In this document: positions 1 to 10,855 of the stretch, in pieces
Position numbering within the stretch: the stretch's first letter is position 1
Layout of the letters: each line of letters starts with the position of its first letter
From: Aegilops tauschii subsp. strangulata
Lineage: Eukaryota; Streptophyta; Magnoliopsida; Poales; Poaceae
Length of the DNA: 64,000 bases
Direction of reading: 5' to 3'
Assembly (NCBI RefSeq): GCF_002575655.3
Contig: NC_053037.3
Coordinates: forward strand, 51,534,242-51,598,241
Notes under the pieces: model-generated
Told to the model about the DNA's origin: nothing
The model's input: only the letters and a program-made list of their open reading frames with translations
Databases searched by the model: none
Position numbers and translations under genes: made by a program

Positions 1-1211
1 ATTCCACAAGTTATTCCTGATGGATCCTTTTTGTTTCCAAAGTCTGATCTTCACCTGTTGACCATGTCAATGCTATCTCGAAGCATGTCTATGGTACTCC
101 GATTTTCAACAGGAACATTTGAAGCCCAATGCTAAATGTTTCCTGCTCAATTATCCAAACACCGTTGTATGGGTAATGCCATGAAATTTCTCTCCCCTAC
201 CTAAAGAGTTTTCTACATTATATCCTGTCATGGATATCATGCTCAGCTTGTCCTTGGGAAGGATCTACCCTTGAAATATGTGTTTAAACACATTTTCCTT
301 TCCATTGTTCTGTTTACTCTGATAATCATATTTTCCTTTCCATTGTTTTGTTTAACCTTTCTTGAAATCTGACTTAGCTGAGCAGAGATAATCCCCTGCT
401 TAGTTGAGCACCTTGTTGTACCACTCTCAGTAGACCATGTTACTTTTGTTGATGACATTTCGGTAGCCACCGATGGATGAGAACTTTGCCTATTGGTCCG
501 CCTCGTTTCAACGAGCAGGAAAATGGTTCTCTTCGTCCCTCGCCCTTGGTACCAACGTGTTGCCGACATAACTGACAGGGTATTCTCTGACATGCCTTGC
601 TATCATGACCGTGCAAGATGTCACTGCTCCTATAAAAAAACCACATGGTGGGCCCATAACCCACAGTTCCACAGGATCAAAACCTGAATCTCCTATACCC
701 CCTGTTCCCAAATTTATTCATCGCGCGTGGCCTCGAATGTGATTCACGGACCACCGTCCTACTGATCTATACTGGCATCAGACATAATACTTATTCCGAT
801 TGCTTTGAACCCCTTTCACACTTTGTTTCAGGCTTCGAACGATTGCATGCCCGCTCAAAACTTCTCGTGCTACCTTCGTACTTTGCTCTCGATATTTTCT
901 TAAAGTTTCAATTCGAGAGTTAATTTCCACCACCTTCCCCGATGTTATCTACCAGATATTCTACCTTGCACAGGTCCATTCTTCCGTTATGCCCCTTATT
1001 CTTTCTTAAGTATGACGGAGATCCCGAAGAAAGGACGACAACTTCATCATGATGACCTGAAGCAGAGAAATAAAGACGTCAATGTAATGGATCGACCTTT
1101 TCCAGAAGAGCAACCAAGGCCGAGAAGATTCGTTAGAAATCGTAACCAGACTCTTCCCTCGTTTTCCACCTCTTAAATCTCGGGACGAGATTTCTTGTAG
1201 TGGAGGAGAAT
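1..1211 (+). mobile_element. 3' internal end of an LTR retrotransposon
   Basis: This stretch runs directly into a long LTR at 1212 and ends in a polypurine tract, so it reads as the last part of the internal domain of a retrotransposon on the plus strand. I see no reverse transcriptase, integrase or gag motif in any frame; the open frames here are short and overlapping. Assignment to the gypsy superfamily rests on the LTR type and the primer-binding site beyond it, and is inference. Confidence 0.5.
1199..1211 (+). other. Polypurine tract before LTR
   Basis: The purine-rich run agtggaggagaat lies immediately before the TG start of the LTR at 1212. This is the position of the plus-strand primer in LTR retrotransposons. 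Confidence 0.7.
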
Positions 1212-1679
1212 TGTGACGCCCGGATAATTAGGCTACAGTAATCCCACGTTAATGATGCCACGTCACCACGGTTACTGTTGTTAATCTCGTGTTAGTTCAA
1301 AATCGATTCGAAATTCAAACTTAAAATAAAGTCAAACGGTAAAGATTTTCAAATATTAAAACTAAAATGTTGGGGTGTTGCCAGATAATGCATAGGTAAT
1401 TATTGTGGAGAAACCACACTTTTATAAAATGTTTAAAGGCTCTAAAGTAATTAAAACAGCAGCTATGACAATTAATTAAATGCCTTTAAAAATAATAATA
1501 ATGCAAACTATTTTAATTAGGTGTCAAACTTTTTGGGGCAGTAGAATAAATTATAACATTAATTTAGGAGTTGTATTTATATTTTATAAAATAGGAATTA
1601 AAAGAATAAAAAGAAAAGAAAACAGAAAACAAAGCCAAAAAAAAGAAGCAAACCCTCCTCCCCACTAGGCTTAGGTCCA

Positions 1680-2710
1680 GCAGGCGACTAGCCCACCTGG
1701 CCCAACCAACTGGTCGGCCCACTCCCTCCCCTTATCCCCCGTAACCCTAGCTCCCACCCGCAGCCACCACCACTCCCCCCACTCGCGCCCCCACTCCCCC
1801 CTCCATCTCCCCCGATCCAATCGGGATCGGGCTCAGATGCTGCCCCGCCGCCGCTCCCCCAGAGGCCGCCGCCGGCGCCGAGCACCGCCACCCCCGGCCT
1901 CCTCCGCGCCTCTCCTCTCCCTCGCGCGACGCCCGCCTGGAGCCGCGGCCTCGCCTCGTCGCCGACCCGACTCCGTTGCCGGCGCTCCCCGTCCCCGTCG
2001 CTCGTCTCCGACCTCCTCCCCACCAGACCACGTCGAGCCTCGCCGCCCCGCTCCTCTTCAAACGCCGGTGAGGGCATCGCCCTCCCCCTTCCCTGCCTCC
2101 GCTCCGCGGCCCCCTTGCCCATCGTTGCCTCGCTACGCGCCGTCGCCTGACCCGTGCCGCATCCGTCCCGTCGCGCCGCGCCCCTGTCGCCGGCCCCGCA
2201 CGCTGACCGCCTCGCCGCGCCACCGCGACCGCTCGCCACCCCTGCTCCCTCTGCTGATCTGCTCCGCCGCACCGCCTCGCTCCCACCGGCCGCAAGCCGC
2301 CGGAGCCGTCACACCGCACGGCCCCTCCTGTCTCCCCCCACGGTGCTCACCTCCGCCCCGTCTCTGCCTTGCGGTCGAGCACGCCCCGCCCCGTACCCCG
2401 TGCGCTCCAAGTCCGGCCGTGCTCGTACACCCCCTGCTCGCCGACCGCGTCGGCCAGCCCTGCGTGCAGCCGCTGCTGTCGTACGCTGCTCCGCCGCTGG
2501 CCCCACGCGGCCCCGCTGCTCCCCGCGCCCGGCGCCGCTCCCACCGTCGCCGGCCACCGAGACCCCCGGCGCACTCGCCCTCGCCTCCCTTGGCCTCGGG
2601 TGCGAGCACCCGTTCGCCCATCGCCCGCTTTCCCCGCGCCCGTTCGGGCGGCGCCCGTTGCCCGACCCACTGTGGCCCTTTGGCCCAATGACACAGAGGC
2701 CCAGCCCTAG
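1680..2710 (+). other. GC-rich block inside LTR
   Basis: About 1 kb of very GC-rich, proline/arginine/serine-coding-like sequence lies between AT-rich flanks. Long frames are open on both strands, the largest 1837-2691 on plus, but this is expected from GC-rich, stop-poor DNA. The solo LTR at 57166 has a GC-rich block in the same place without an evident conserved peptide. It may contain the LTR promoter or leader; no product is claimed. Confidence 0.5.
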
Positions 2711-3361
2711 AACGTAAAAAAAAGAGAGAATAAAAAATAATATTAATAAAATAAATAAATAAATAATAATTAAATTAATTAATTAATTGATGAATTAATT
2801 AAGTTAATTAATCCTATTTAAATTAATCTAATTAACTATTTAGTTTAATTAAATAGCAATTAGATTAGTTAACCCTAATTAGACTAAAAAGTCATTGACG
2901 AACGGGACCCACACGTTAGTTGACCAGTCAACTCCCCTGTTGACTGCTGATGTCATGCTGACGACAGCATGCACTATTCTAGATAATGTTGGAATTAAAT
3001 AAATAATTAAAATCCGAAAATGATTAAATCTTTAGAAAATCATATAAAATAAACCGTAGCTCAGATGAAAATACTTCCTATATGAAAGTTGCTCAGAACG
3101 ACGAGACGAATCCGGATACGCAGCCCGTTCGCCCGCCACACATCCCTAGCATAGTGAACCTGTAACATTTCACCTCCGGTTCATCTGTCCGAAAACGCGA
3201 AACACCGGGAATACCTTCCCGGATGTTTCCCCCCTTCGCCGATATCACCTATCCCTACGTTAGGTCACCCCTAGCACAACGTATCGCCGCGTCTTGCTTT
3301 GTGTTACATTTGATTGCTCTGTTATTTATTGTGTTCCCCCTCCGTTACTTCTTTCCGATAG

Positions 3362-4864
3362 ACTCCGAGACCGCTGCCGATGTTCGTCTGTTCGACTACA
3401 TCGAAGATGACCCCTCCTTCTTGCCAGAGCAACCAGGCAAGCCCCCCCCCCTTGATCACCAGATATCGCCTATTCTTCTCTATACTGCTTGCATTAGAGT
3501 AGTGTAGCATGTTACTGCTTTCCGTTAATCCTATCCTGATGCATAGCCTGTCATTGTTGCTACAGTTGTTACCCTTATCTGCTATCCTACTTCTTAGTAT
3601 AGGATGCTAGTGTTCCATCAGTGGCCCTACACTCTTGTCCGTCTGCCATGCTATACTACTGGGCCGTGATCACTTCGGGAGGTGATCACGGGTATATCTA
3701 TATACATTATATACATGACACATGTGGTGACTAAAGTCGGGTCGGCTCGAGGAGTACCCGCAAGTGATTCTGATGAGGGGGCTGAAAGGACAGGTGGCTC
3801 CATCCCGGTAGAGGTGGGCCTGGGTTCCTGACGGCCCCCGACTGTTACTTTGTGGCGGAGCGACAGGGCAGGTTGAGACCACCTAGGAGAGAGGTGGGCC
3901 TGGCCCTGGTCGGCGTTCGCAGATACTTAACACGCTTAACGAGATCTTGGTATTTGATCTGAGTCTGGCCATTTGGTCTATACGCACTAACCATCTACGC
4001 GGGAGTAGTTATGGGTATCCCGACGTCGTGGTATCAGCCGAAGCTCTTCTTGACGTCAGCGACGGAGCGGCGCGCGCCGGATTGGACTGGAACGCCTACT
4101 AGGCTAGGTCTGCTTCCGGCCGCGCACGCAACGTGCAGGTGTGCAATGGGCGATGGGCCCAGACCCCTGCGCGCATAGGATTTAGACCGGCGTGTTGACC
4201 TCTCTGTTGAGCCTAGGTGGGGCTGCGACGTGTTGATCTTCCGTGGCCGGGCATGACCCAGAAAAGTGTGTCCGGCCAAATGGGATCGAGCGTGTTGGGT
4301 TATGTGGTGCACCCCTGCAGGGAAGTTTATCTATTCGAATAGCCGTGTCCCTCGGTAAAAGGACAACCCGGAGTTGTACCTTGACCGTATGACAACTAGA
4401 ACTGGATACTTAATAAAACACACCCTTCCAAGTGTCAGATATAACCCGGTGATCGCTCTCTAACAGGGCGACGAGGAGGGGATCGCCGGGTAGGATTATG
4501 CTATGCGATGCTACTTGGAGGACTTCAATCTACTCTCTTCTACATGCTGCAAGATGGAGATGGCCAGAAGCGTAGTCTTCGACAGGACTAGCTATCCCCC
4601 TCTTATTCTGGCATTCTGCAGTTCAGTCCACTGATATGCCCCTTACACATATACCCATGCATATGTAGTGTAGCTCCTTGCTTGCGAGTACTTTGGATGA
4701 GTACTCACGGTTGCTTCTCTCCCTCTTTTCCCCCTTGCCTTTCTATCTGGTTGTCGCAACCAGATGCTGGAGTCCAGGAGCCAGACGCCACCGTCGACGA
4801 CGACTCCTACGACACTGGAGGTGCCTACTACTACGTGCAGGCCGCTGACGACGACCAGGAGTAG
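3362..4864 (+). CDS. Candidate spliced acidic ORF within the LTR
   Basis: Two short coding segments can be joined. The first, 3362-3436, follows a pyrimidine-rich stretch ending in ag and encodes an acidic peptide ending DDPSFLPEQP. The second, 4764-4864, follows a strong pyrimidine tract and cag, and ends in DDDQE then TAG. The intron between, 3437-4763, would be a GC-AG intron with the strong donor context CCAG|GCAAG. The solo LTR (59313-60255) preserves the frame, the GC donor, the pyrimidine tract, the acceptor and the DDDQE end, and exon indels between the two are multiples of three. The first exon is uncertain; a conserved possible donor sits near 3263. No family is recognised. It could instead be noncoding LTR sequence conserved for other reasons. 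Confidence 0.3.
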
Positions 4865-5162
4865 TTAGGAGGATCCCAGGCAGGAGGCCTGCGCCTCGTT
4901 CGATCTGTATCCCAGTTGGTGCTAGCCTTCTTAAGGCAAACTTGTTTAACTTATGTCTGTACTCAGATATTGTTGCTTCCGCTGACTCGTCTATGATCGA
5001 GCACTTGTATTCGAGCCCTCGAGGCCCCTGGCTTGTATTATGATGCTTGTATGACTTATTAATGTTTTAGAGTTGTGTTGTGATATCTTCCCGTGAGTCC
5101 CTGATCTTGATCGTACACATTTGCGTGCATGATTAGTGTACGGTCAAATCGGGGGCGTCACA

Positions 5163-5653
5163 AGTTGGTATCAGAGCCAACTGCCTGTAGGAATCCCCCT
5201 TTCCAACTCCTTGGCCGAAGTCGAGTCTAGTCATTGCTAAACTTTTACTGACATGGCTATGTGGCTTACGGGCCAACGTCGCCATTGGGTGGTATTAGGA
5301 TCTTTTCCTCCTTGTCTATACTCTGGGACTCTGATCTCTCTTCTATTCGGGTTAAGTGAGTTTTGCTAAATCTAAAATTAGGATCTCGTTATCACTTTCA
5401 CCCGGAGAGCCCCTTATTACTGATGATCGTCTGCTACACGTGAAGACCCTGAAGATACTCTCCGTTGATAACCCGAGAACTTGTGTTCATCGCTTTTGCA
5501 ATTCCCTTTCATCGGTAAACTCCTATAGATAACCACGTATACTCGCCATTCATACAATGTTTCCCAGTTGATCTTGTTATTACAAGATACCCCGAAATTC
5601 TCTCTGTTGTTCCGAGAATCCTTTGAGCTTACTACCTTGCTGTTCTTTGTCAC
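5163..5653 (+). mobile_element. 5' internal leader of gypsy-type element, truncated
   Basis: Noncoding leader following the primer-binding site. No gag frame is reached before it is cut off at about 5654 by a fragment of a Copia LTR. This shows that the LTR at 1212-5162 also acted as, or recombined with, a 5' LTR. Confidence 0.6.
5166..5178 (+). other. Primer-binding site (initiator Met tRNA)
   Basis: The sequence tggtatcagagcc begins 3 bp after the LTR end and matches the complement of the 3' end of plant initiator Met tRNA, the usual primer-binding site of plant LTR retrotransposons. Confidence 0.85.
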
Positions 5654-5970
5654 CTGAAGCCCTGCGTCGGTAGAACATCATCATCGTCACCACGCCATCG
5701 CGCTGACGAAACTCTCCCTCAACACTCGGCTGGATCGGAGTTTGAGGGACGTCATCGGGCTCAACGTGTGCTGAACTCGGAGGTGTCGTGCGTTCGGTAC
5801 TTGATCGGTCGGATCGTGAAGACGTACGACTACATCAACCGCGTTGTGCTAACGCTTCCGCTTTCGGTCTACGAGGGTACGTGGACAACACTCTCCCCTC
5901 TTGTTGCTATGCATCACCATGATCTTGCGTGTGCGTAGGAAATTTTTTGAAACTACTACGTTCCCCAACA
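5654..5970 (+). repeat. Truncated Copia LTR, Angela/BARE-like
   Basis: The last ~317 bp of an LTR ending ctacgttccccaaca. It is the reverse complement of the first ~330 bp of the LTRs at 32666 and 39653, so it belongs to the same Copia family but lies on the plus strand. The upstream rest of the LTR is missing. Confidence 0.85.
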
Positions 5971-8202
5971 ATTATCTTATCGGATTGAGTCTTTAATGAT
6001 TTGAGAACACTTGATGTATGTCTTGCGTGGGATAACCGTGGTGACAATGGGTTATTCTATTGATTCACTTGATGTATGTTTTGGTGATCAACTTGCGGGT
6101 TCCGCCCATGAACCTATGCATAGGGGTTGGCACACGTTTTCGAATTGACTCTCCGGTAGAAACTTTGGGGCACTCTTTGAGGTTCTATGTGTTGGTTGAA
6201 TAGATGAATCTGAGATTGTGTGATGCATATCGTATAATCTTACCCACGGATGCTTGAGGTGACATTGGAGTATCTAGGTGACATTAGGGTTTTGGTTGAT
6301 GTGTGTCTTAAGGTGTTATTTTACTACGAACTCTAGGGTTGTTTGTGACACTTATAGGAATAGCCCAATGGATTGATCGGAAAGAATAACTTTGAGGTGG
6401 TTTCGTACCCTACAATAATCTCTTCGTTTGTTCTCCGCTATTAGTGACTTTGGAGTGACTCTTTGTTGCATGTTGAGGGATAGTTATATGATCCAATTAT
6501 GTTATTATTTTTGAGAGAACTTGCACTAGTGAAAGTATGAACCCTAGGCCTTGTTTCCTAGCATTGCCATACCGTTTGTGCTCACTTTTATCATTAGTTA
6601 CCTTGCTGTTTTTATATTTTCAGATTACAAAAACCTATATCTACCATCCATATTGCACTTGTATCACCATCTCTTCGCCGAACTAGTGCACCTATACAAT
6701 TTACCATTGTATTGGGTGTGTTGGGGACACAAGAGACTCTTTGTTATTTGGTTGCAGGGTTGTTTGAGAGAGACCATCTTCATCCTACGCCTCCTATGGA
6801 TTGATAAACCTTAGGTCATCCACTTGAGGGAAATTTGCTATTGTCCTACAAACCTCTGCACTTGGAGGCCCAACAACGTCTACAAGAAGAAGGTTGTGTA
6901 GTAGACATCAAGCAGCAAGGTGGACCAATCCTTTTTGTAGCAAAGGACAAGCCTGGACAAACTGTTATATAAAGAAAAGCGCTCCCGAGGACACATGGGA
7001 ATTATCGTCAAGCTAGTTTTCATCACGTTCATATGATTCGCGTTCGGTACTTTGATAATTTGATATGTGGGTGGACCGGTGCTTGGGTGCTGCCCTTACT
7101 TGGACAAGCATCCCACTTATGATTAACCTCTATTGCAAGCATCCGCAACTACAACAAAAGTATTAAGGTAAACCTAACCATAGCATGAAACATATGGATC
7201 CAAATCAGCCCCTTACTAAGCAATGCATAAACTAGGGTTTAAGCTTCTGTCACTCTAGCAACCTATCATCTACTTATTACTTCCCAATGCCTTCCTCTAG
7301 GCCCAAATAATGGTGAAGTGTTATGTAGTCGACGTTCACATAACACCACTAGAGGATAGACAACATACATCTCATCAAAATATCGAACGAATACCAAATT
7401 CACATGACTACAAATAGCAAGACTTCTCCCATGTCCTCAGGAACAAACGTAACTATTCACAAAGCATATTCATGTTCATAATCAGAGGAGTATTAATATG
7501 CATTTAGGATCTGAACATATGATCTTCCACCAAATAAACCAACTAGCATCAACTACAAGGAGTAATCAACACTACTAGCAACCTACAGGTACCAATCCCA
7601 GACTTGGAGACAAGAATTGGATACAAGAGATGAACTAGGGTTTGAGAGGAGATGGTGCTGGTGAAGATGTTGATGGAGATTGCCCTCTCACGATGAGAGG
7701 AGCGTTGGTGATGACGATGGTGATGATTCCCCCCTCCCGGAGGGAAGTGTCCCCGACAGAACAGCTCTGCCGGAACCCTAGATTGGTTCCGCCAAGGTTC
7801 CGCCTCGTGGCGGCGGAGTCTCGTCCTGAAAGCTTGCTTATGATTTTTCTTCGGATGAAAGACTTCATATACCAGAAGATGGGCACCGGAGGGCCAACAG
7901 GGGGCGCGCCCCCCACCCTCGTGGACAGGTGGAGGCCCCCCTGACGTATTTCTTCCGCTCAGTATTTTTTTTATTTCCAAAAATAACTTTCGTGGAGTTT
8001 CAGGACTTTTGGAGTTGTGCAGAATAGGTCTCTAATATTTGCTCCTTTTCCAGCCCAGAATTCCAGCTGCGACATTCTCCCTCCTTATGTAAACCTTGTA
8101 AAATAAGAGAGAATAGGCATAAGTATTGTGACATAATGTGTAATAACAGCCCATAATGCAATAAATATCGATATAAAAGCATGATGCAAAATGGACGTAT
8201 CA
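5971..8202 (-). mobile_element. Fragments of LTR-retrotransposon sequence
   Basis: Noncoding, moderately AT-rich sequence with no recognisable domain. The right edge at 8202 reads tgatacgtcc on the minus strand, a typical TG start of a Triticeae gypsy-class LTR, and it interrupts a Copia gag frame. I read the segment from about 7119 to 8202 as that LTR and 5971-7118 as further retroelement-derived sequence in the same orientation. The family name is not assigned because the internal domain is absent. Confidence 0.45.
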
Positions 8203-8484
8203 CATGACAGGAGCTGAGATGGAGTTGAAGATGAAGCTCAGCACCTGAGAATCTCGAGCCTTGTCGATGTCGTATGCAGGGTTGGGCACGTCCGTGGGCT
8301 TGCCGTCCTTGTCGCGGAGCTTCTGCTCCGGCTGCTCCCGATCTGGATCGAGGTAGGAGACGAGCTGCGCCCCACGGATGGCTGCCATGGCTTGCGCGCG
8401 CCATACCAGGAAGTTGGAGCGATGGAGTCGGTCGGCTATGGGGATGAGGGCAGGCGCGGCGACAACGGAGCTTGAGGAGGCCAT
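8203..8484 (-). pseudogene. Copia gag fragment (N-terminal)
   Basis: The minus-strand frame begins at 8484 and encodes the start of a Copia-type gag. It opens with a serine/alanine-rich stretch (MASSSSVVAAPALIPIADRL) and continues with a segment containing NFLVWRAQAMAAIRGAQL, typical of plant Copia gag N-terminal domains. After about 94 residues it runs into the TG terminus of a gypsy-class LTR, so the remainder is lost. The protein would have packaged element RNA; this copy is dead. It belongs to the short-LTR element whose primer-binding site and LTR lie just upstream. Confidence 0.75.
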
Positions 8485-8513
8485 GGCTACGAGAGATGTG
8501 CTTAGAGGAGATA

Positions 8514-8527
8514 GGCTCCGAATACCA
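8514..8527 (-). other. Copia primer-binding site
   Basis: On the minus strand tggtattcggagcc directly follows the LTR end at 8528 and resembles the initiator Met tRNA primer-binding site with two mismatches in the core. Confidence 0.65.
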
Positions 8528-8749
8528 TGAAAGAGGGCTTGAAGCGTATGCCAGGGACGCGTTACGTGTTATATATAGCCATAGGCTAGGGTTTACAAGA
8601 TTCGGTAGTTAGGTTTGGACTTGATCCTCAAGTAAGCTATCTACGAGATAAGGATTCAAGCAACCTAACTACCATGTTACAAGATCACGCACGCGAGGTA
8701 TATACGGTTTTATATACACAACCGTATATACATACATTATATTCTAACA
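8528..8749 (-). repeat. Short (222-bp) Copia LTR
   Basis: Read on the minus strand it starts tgttagaatataatg at 8749 and ends ctttca at 8528, next to a primer-binding site and a gag start, so it is the 5' LTR of a minus-strand Copia element. The next five bases, gccat at 8750-8754, are the expected right target-site copy; the left partner was lost by truncation. It interrupts unit alpha. Confidence 0.75.
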
Positions 8750-9078
8750 GCCATGTCGTTGTCGCCCTCGCCGTCGGTGCGCGAGCGCGTGGGCTTGCCT
8801 CCTCGCTGGTCACTGCGCCGAGATTTGATCTGATCTCCTCCGGCTGCGGCCGGATTGAATGCATAACCAAACCGCCCCTCCCCGCAATCAACACCTGGCC
8901 GCGATCGACGGATGGGATGGTTGGGCCGAGGCACCGCCGCGTCTGTACCACCGTACCTCCGACAGGGCGTACTGCTCCGTGGGGGAGACGCCCACCACGT
9001 ACGCCGGTGCGCGCACACGCGGCCACCCGCAAGCCACGGAGCGCCAGACGAGGTCGCGAGCGCGGGGACGGGGACTAA
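8750..9078 (+). repeat. Unit alpha, copy 1 (3' end only)
   Basis: Sequence from gccatgtcg to the ggggactaa motif closely matches 16853-17238 and 44816-45172. Only the last third of the unit is present because a Copia insertion forms its left boundary. The frame corresponding to the ORFs at 16792 and 44766 is disrupted here by indels. Confidence 0.7.
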
Positions 9079-9345
9079 GAGCATCTACAGCAGCAGGACC
9101 TCTCAAACCCGTCTCATACGCCACTGATCGGTCACGTTTTTTTGATCCAGACGGAGGTCTCAAACAGCCTCAAACGTCCGGGCTGGCCGGCACCCTCATA
9201 TGCAGTTTAAATATGGAGCAGATATGAGAGCGTCCGGGCACGTCCGCCACATTGGACTCGGCCCATGCTGACCCACCCGACCCTACTTATATTCGTTCCC
9301 ATCCTCTCGCCGGAACAAACCCTAACCACTTCACTCCCTTCGCGT
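9079..9345 (+). mobile_element. Harbinger-type element, left end only
   Basis: Begins gagcatctacag immediately after taa (9076-9078), exactly like the complete element at 45173-46337, and stays similar through the segment containing acttatattcgt and caaaccctaa. The homology then stops; the right terminus is missing. Confidence 0.65.
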
Positions 9346-10149
9346 TTGGGCGAGGGTGACATGGCCGCGGCGGGATGGGGGGATACGCCGTCTGCTTTCG
9401 CGTCGATCGTGTCCGGCCTCTTTGGTTGGTTGCGGGTTGGTTCAATTGATTAATCATCATCATCATCATGTGTCTGGTTCCGACTTTGTATTAGTGTACC
9501 TGATTAATTGCATAGTCTGTCGGCGTTGCTACTACAAGGACAGGTTCTCGTCTAAAAAAGGAGAAGGGTTGGTTCTGCGAGTCTTTTCTTGCCCGTACTG
9601 CCGGACCAGCTTAGGCATTGAGCACAAAAACATAATTTCGAATGGGCAGTATTGGATTCATGCTCCAGCCAACTGATCCAAAAGTCCTAACTGATAGAGA
9701 AAGGTGGGCAATATATTTTAACCGGCAGTACAATGGCGACGCTTCTTCTTCGAGCCGGTTCTCAAGTCCCAATCCTCGTCGAGTTCATTAGCCGGGACGG
9801 GCTAGACGGTGCTCCAGCATAGATTCCCCGGGGCAGTGACGTTAGGGTTTCTCGTCATGCATACGCGGCGGCGGGGAGATTTGATGTCGGGTTCGATGAT
9901 GACAACCGTGACTCTGGGCGGTGGTCCTTAAGGGCAAATGCACAAAGACATTCCGGGTGTCATCGACAAGGTTGGGCCGGCTCAGGTGGGAGTGACGACA
10001 GCGGCATGTTGGCAACTCATTCTGCCGGTGGCATTAGTCACTCGGTGGTTCAAGGACCACGATGTAAGCTTTACTATGTTTGCGATGTTTCGTACATCTG
10101 ATAAATTTTTGTAATAAATCCGAGTGATCTTTAAAAGAAATTAAGAAGA
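9346..10149. other. Unclassified intergenic stretch with one duplicated segment
   Basis: Bases about 9395-9540 resemble 12150-12300 (shared gccgtctgctttcgcgtc and the ttaattgcata region), indicating another piece of the local tandem family. The rest is unannotatable: short frames only and no TE termini that I can pair. Confidence 0.4.
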
Positions 10150-10231
10150 AGAACTAGCAGCAGTATTAGCTCCCATGTCGAACCAACAACTGAGGGAGTG
10201 ACCCGCCCAGTCCACCTATAACCAAACCAGT

Positions 10232-10489
10232 CCTGGCCATGGGCAGCCCGGCCCGACGCTGCTCACGGGCCGGGCCTGGGCCTAGATTTTGAGCCCGAAG
10301 GCCGGGCCGTGCCCGGGCCCGTCATATTTGCATTTTACCGAAGAGGCCCGGCCCGAGGCCCGGCGGACTTTTACACGGTCGGGCCGGGCTTGGGCCTGAT
10401 TTTCTAGGCCCGACGACCAGGCCGGGCCGAGCCCGGGCCTGGGTTTTCTACGCCGGGCTTGGCTAGGCCCGGCCGGAGGGATGGCCAGG
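10232..10489. mobile_element. Small GC-rich MITE with inverted ends
   Basis: Ends cctggccatgggcagcccgg and, as reverse complement, cctggccatccctccggcc form a terminal inverted repeat. The core is built from GGCCCGGC-type words on both strands. It sits in the ctataaaccaaacc stretch of unit alpha, which other unit copies carry uninterrupted, so it is an insertion. Flanks suggest an 8-bp hAT-type duplication, but the site itself is repetitive. Confidence 0.55.
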
Positions 10490-10607
10490 TATAAACCAAA
10501 CCAAACCAAGGGCCATATGCCATGCCGGAAACACTTGTTTAACAACATGATTATTTAGTACACCATCTTTCTTAGACTAATTCAGTTTAGTAATTGTGTC
10601 TTGCATA

Positions 10608-10855
10608 CTCCCTCATTTTAAAATGTAATGCATATTTTGTTTTTTAATATTAAACATGTCCTATGTTTGGCCAAATTTAATGAAAAAGTATCAACATTAA
10701 CAATATAAAGTTAGTACCATTAGATTCATCATGAAGTGTACTTTGTAATTCATTTATTTAGTAGTTTAGATGTCGATGGTTTATTTTATAAACTTGGTCA
10801 AACATAGACATGTTTGACTTAAAAAAATATGCACGGCATTGCGGAATGGAGGGAA
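10608..10855. mobile_element. Stowaway-like MITE
   Basis: TA target duplication at 10606-10607 and 10856-10857; left end ctccctcattttaaaatg and right end ggaatggagggaa are the familiar grass Stowaway/Mariner termini. 248 bp, noncoding. Confidence 0.75.

Larger units (their letters stand above)
1212..5162 (+). repeat. 3.95-kb gypsy-type LTR
   Basis: The LTR starts tgtgacgccc and ends gggcgtcaca, a perfect 10-bp terminal inverted repeat with canonical TG..CA ends. It has an AT-rich first 450 bp, a GC-rich block at about 1680-2710, an AT-rich block, then a moderately GC 3' half. The same order and many identical stretches recur in the solo LTR at 57166-60549, which is shorter and clearly diverged. 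A polypurine tract lies upstream and a primer-binding site lies downstream, so this one LTR serves as both a 3' and a 5' LTR. Confidence 0.85.

Noticed and set aside
1837..2691. 284-residue proline/arginine/serine-rich open frame
   Set aside because: Lies in the GC-rich block of an LTR with equally long overlapping frames on both strands; no conserved peptide in the related solo LTR.
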